Shown in pieces: positions 63,063-64,000 of a stretch of DNA of 64,000 nt. The notes below the pieces were generated by a model that had not been told where the DNA came from, did no database searches, and saw nothing but the letters and a program-made list of their open reading frames with translations. This DNA comes from Medicago truncatula (Eukaryota; Streptophyta; Magnoliopsida; Fabales; Fabaceae), in assembly GCF_003473485.1 (NCBI RefSeq), contig NC_053045.1, positions 44,186,494-44,250,493 on the forward strand. Reading direction: 5' to 3'. Position numbers and translations under genes: made by a program. How positions within the stretch are numbered: position 1 is the stretch's first letter; every line of letters begins with the position of its first letter.

Positions 63063-64000
63063 ATGTACACAAATTACACATCTAACTATCATTATACATT
63101 GCGTGTAGGGATATCATTATGTGTATCCTTTAATTTATTTTGTTTATGTGTACTCGTTAAGCTATTCACTTTGTGTCAACGGTGGATTTTATACACGGAT
63201 ATCATACATATAATTTTTTTTGTCATCTCTAATTATTTCTACTATTACTATTATCTTTTTCCTTCATAAGTCTATTATTGTATTCATTTGATCTTTTTAT
63301 TTATTTATATACTTTGGGTTCTTTTAACAACTAATTGCTAATATTTATCATTAAAAAATCCTTTATTTTAAGGACAAAACTTACGCCCATTTCCTTACAT
63401 GTATTGCTAACATTTTTATGATTATAACAAACTTTGAGACAATTGTAGATTAGAGAAATCATAGGTAGTTATGAGTGTTTTATGTGAAGTATCACACAAA
63501 AAGTGTTTATACAAATGAACATAAGTTTTGTCCTTATTTTAATTCTAGCAAAAAAACTTAAGTGCATCTACTAAGGTGATTTTCATTTTATTTTGGTGGT
63601 GAGGTAATTTTCATATGGTTCCAAATAAAGTACTCATGAAAATTGTATTTTTAGCTAAAAATCACACGGAAAACCCATAAAAAAATTCACATGAGTTTTG
63701 TCCTATTTCAAACTATTTATGTGTTTATCAATTTTCTTCTTCATTAAATTTCATTTTAGATTATATTTAATTTATCATAGATTTTGTCAAATTTAATAAA
63801 CAATTAATTTTTTAAATATTAAATTAATAAAAAATTCATTTTTAAATATTAAATTGATAGACAAAATTTTATATGATTATTTGATTAAATTATTTATTTT
63901 AATCAATTTCATATATTTATACTTAACTAATTTTGTTTGCCTACACGTGCTCATTACTTTCATTATAAACATGTACTGTTGATAATTTTTCATCTAGGAT
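63063..64000. other. AT-rich end of the window, with a possible MITE
   Basis: No gene is seen. At about 63362-63542 the sequence TTTAAGGACAAAACTTACG is mirrored by ATAAGTTTTGTCCTTATTTT, suggesting a short inverted-repeat element whose exact ends and target duplication I could not settle. Confidence 0.4.

Noticed and set aside
62826-63108. Two opposing open frames of 85-88 residues
   Set aside because: Both run through the foldback MITE; the symmetry explains their similar products.

Overview
This is a 64 kb piece of an AT-rich plant nuclear genome. Intron-bearing genes, an unusually pea/alfalfa-like class I small heat-shock protein, a polyubiquitin gene with a 5'UTR intron and many SINEs, MITEs and LINE relics point to a papilionoid legume. 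Medicago or a close relative is most likely; this is my inference and no database was searched. I see no bacterial, viral or organellar block.

Layout. 1-716: C-terminal part of an R2R3-MYB gene (+) that starts outside the window. 1.1-9 kb: transposon-rich, with a hAT remnant split by a MULE-like element, a LINE relic, a second MULE-like element and nested SINE/Stowaway debris. 10.5-15.4 kb: ABC1/UbiB-type atypical kinase gene (+). 17.2-23.6 kb: convergent 12-exon JmjC gene (-), a KDM3/JMJ24-like protein that has lost two of three iron ligands and gained eight 35-residue repeats. 28.3-29.7 kb: PB1-domain protein (+). 31.9-33.3 kb: 5'-truncated LINE with target-site duplication. 33.65 kb: tRNA-Thr(AGU). 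34.1-35.5 kb: PLAC8-family membrane protein (-). 38.3-40.2 kb: broken S-domain receptor kinase, followed at 41.5-44.7 kb by an intact G-type lectin receptor kinase (+). 47.3-48.9 kb: heptameric polyubiquitin (+). 49.8-50.3 kb: class I sHSP (-). 52.1-55.4 kb: P-class PPR protein (+). 56.1-59.1 kb: secreted GH5 glycosidase with a C-terminal ricin-B-like trefoil (-). 59.7-63.6 kb: repeats, including two MITE-like elements with perfect 9-10 bp target duplications, one of them filled with a 36-bp minisatellite.

The genes do not form a pathway or operon; this is an ordinary gene-island/transposon mosaic. Polyubiquitin and sHSP are neighbouring stress-type genes and the two receptor-kinase copies are tandem duplicates. 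I found no clearly new molecular system. The strongest unusual items are the apparently non-catalytic, repeat-expanded JmjC protein, the minisatellite-filled element at 61.6-62.5 kb, and four MULE-like elements with exact 9-10 bp duplications. Exon boundaries were placed by reading splice signals and checking phase; each model below sums to a whole number of codons.
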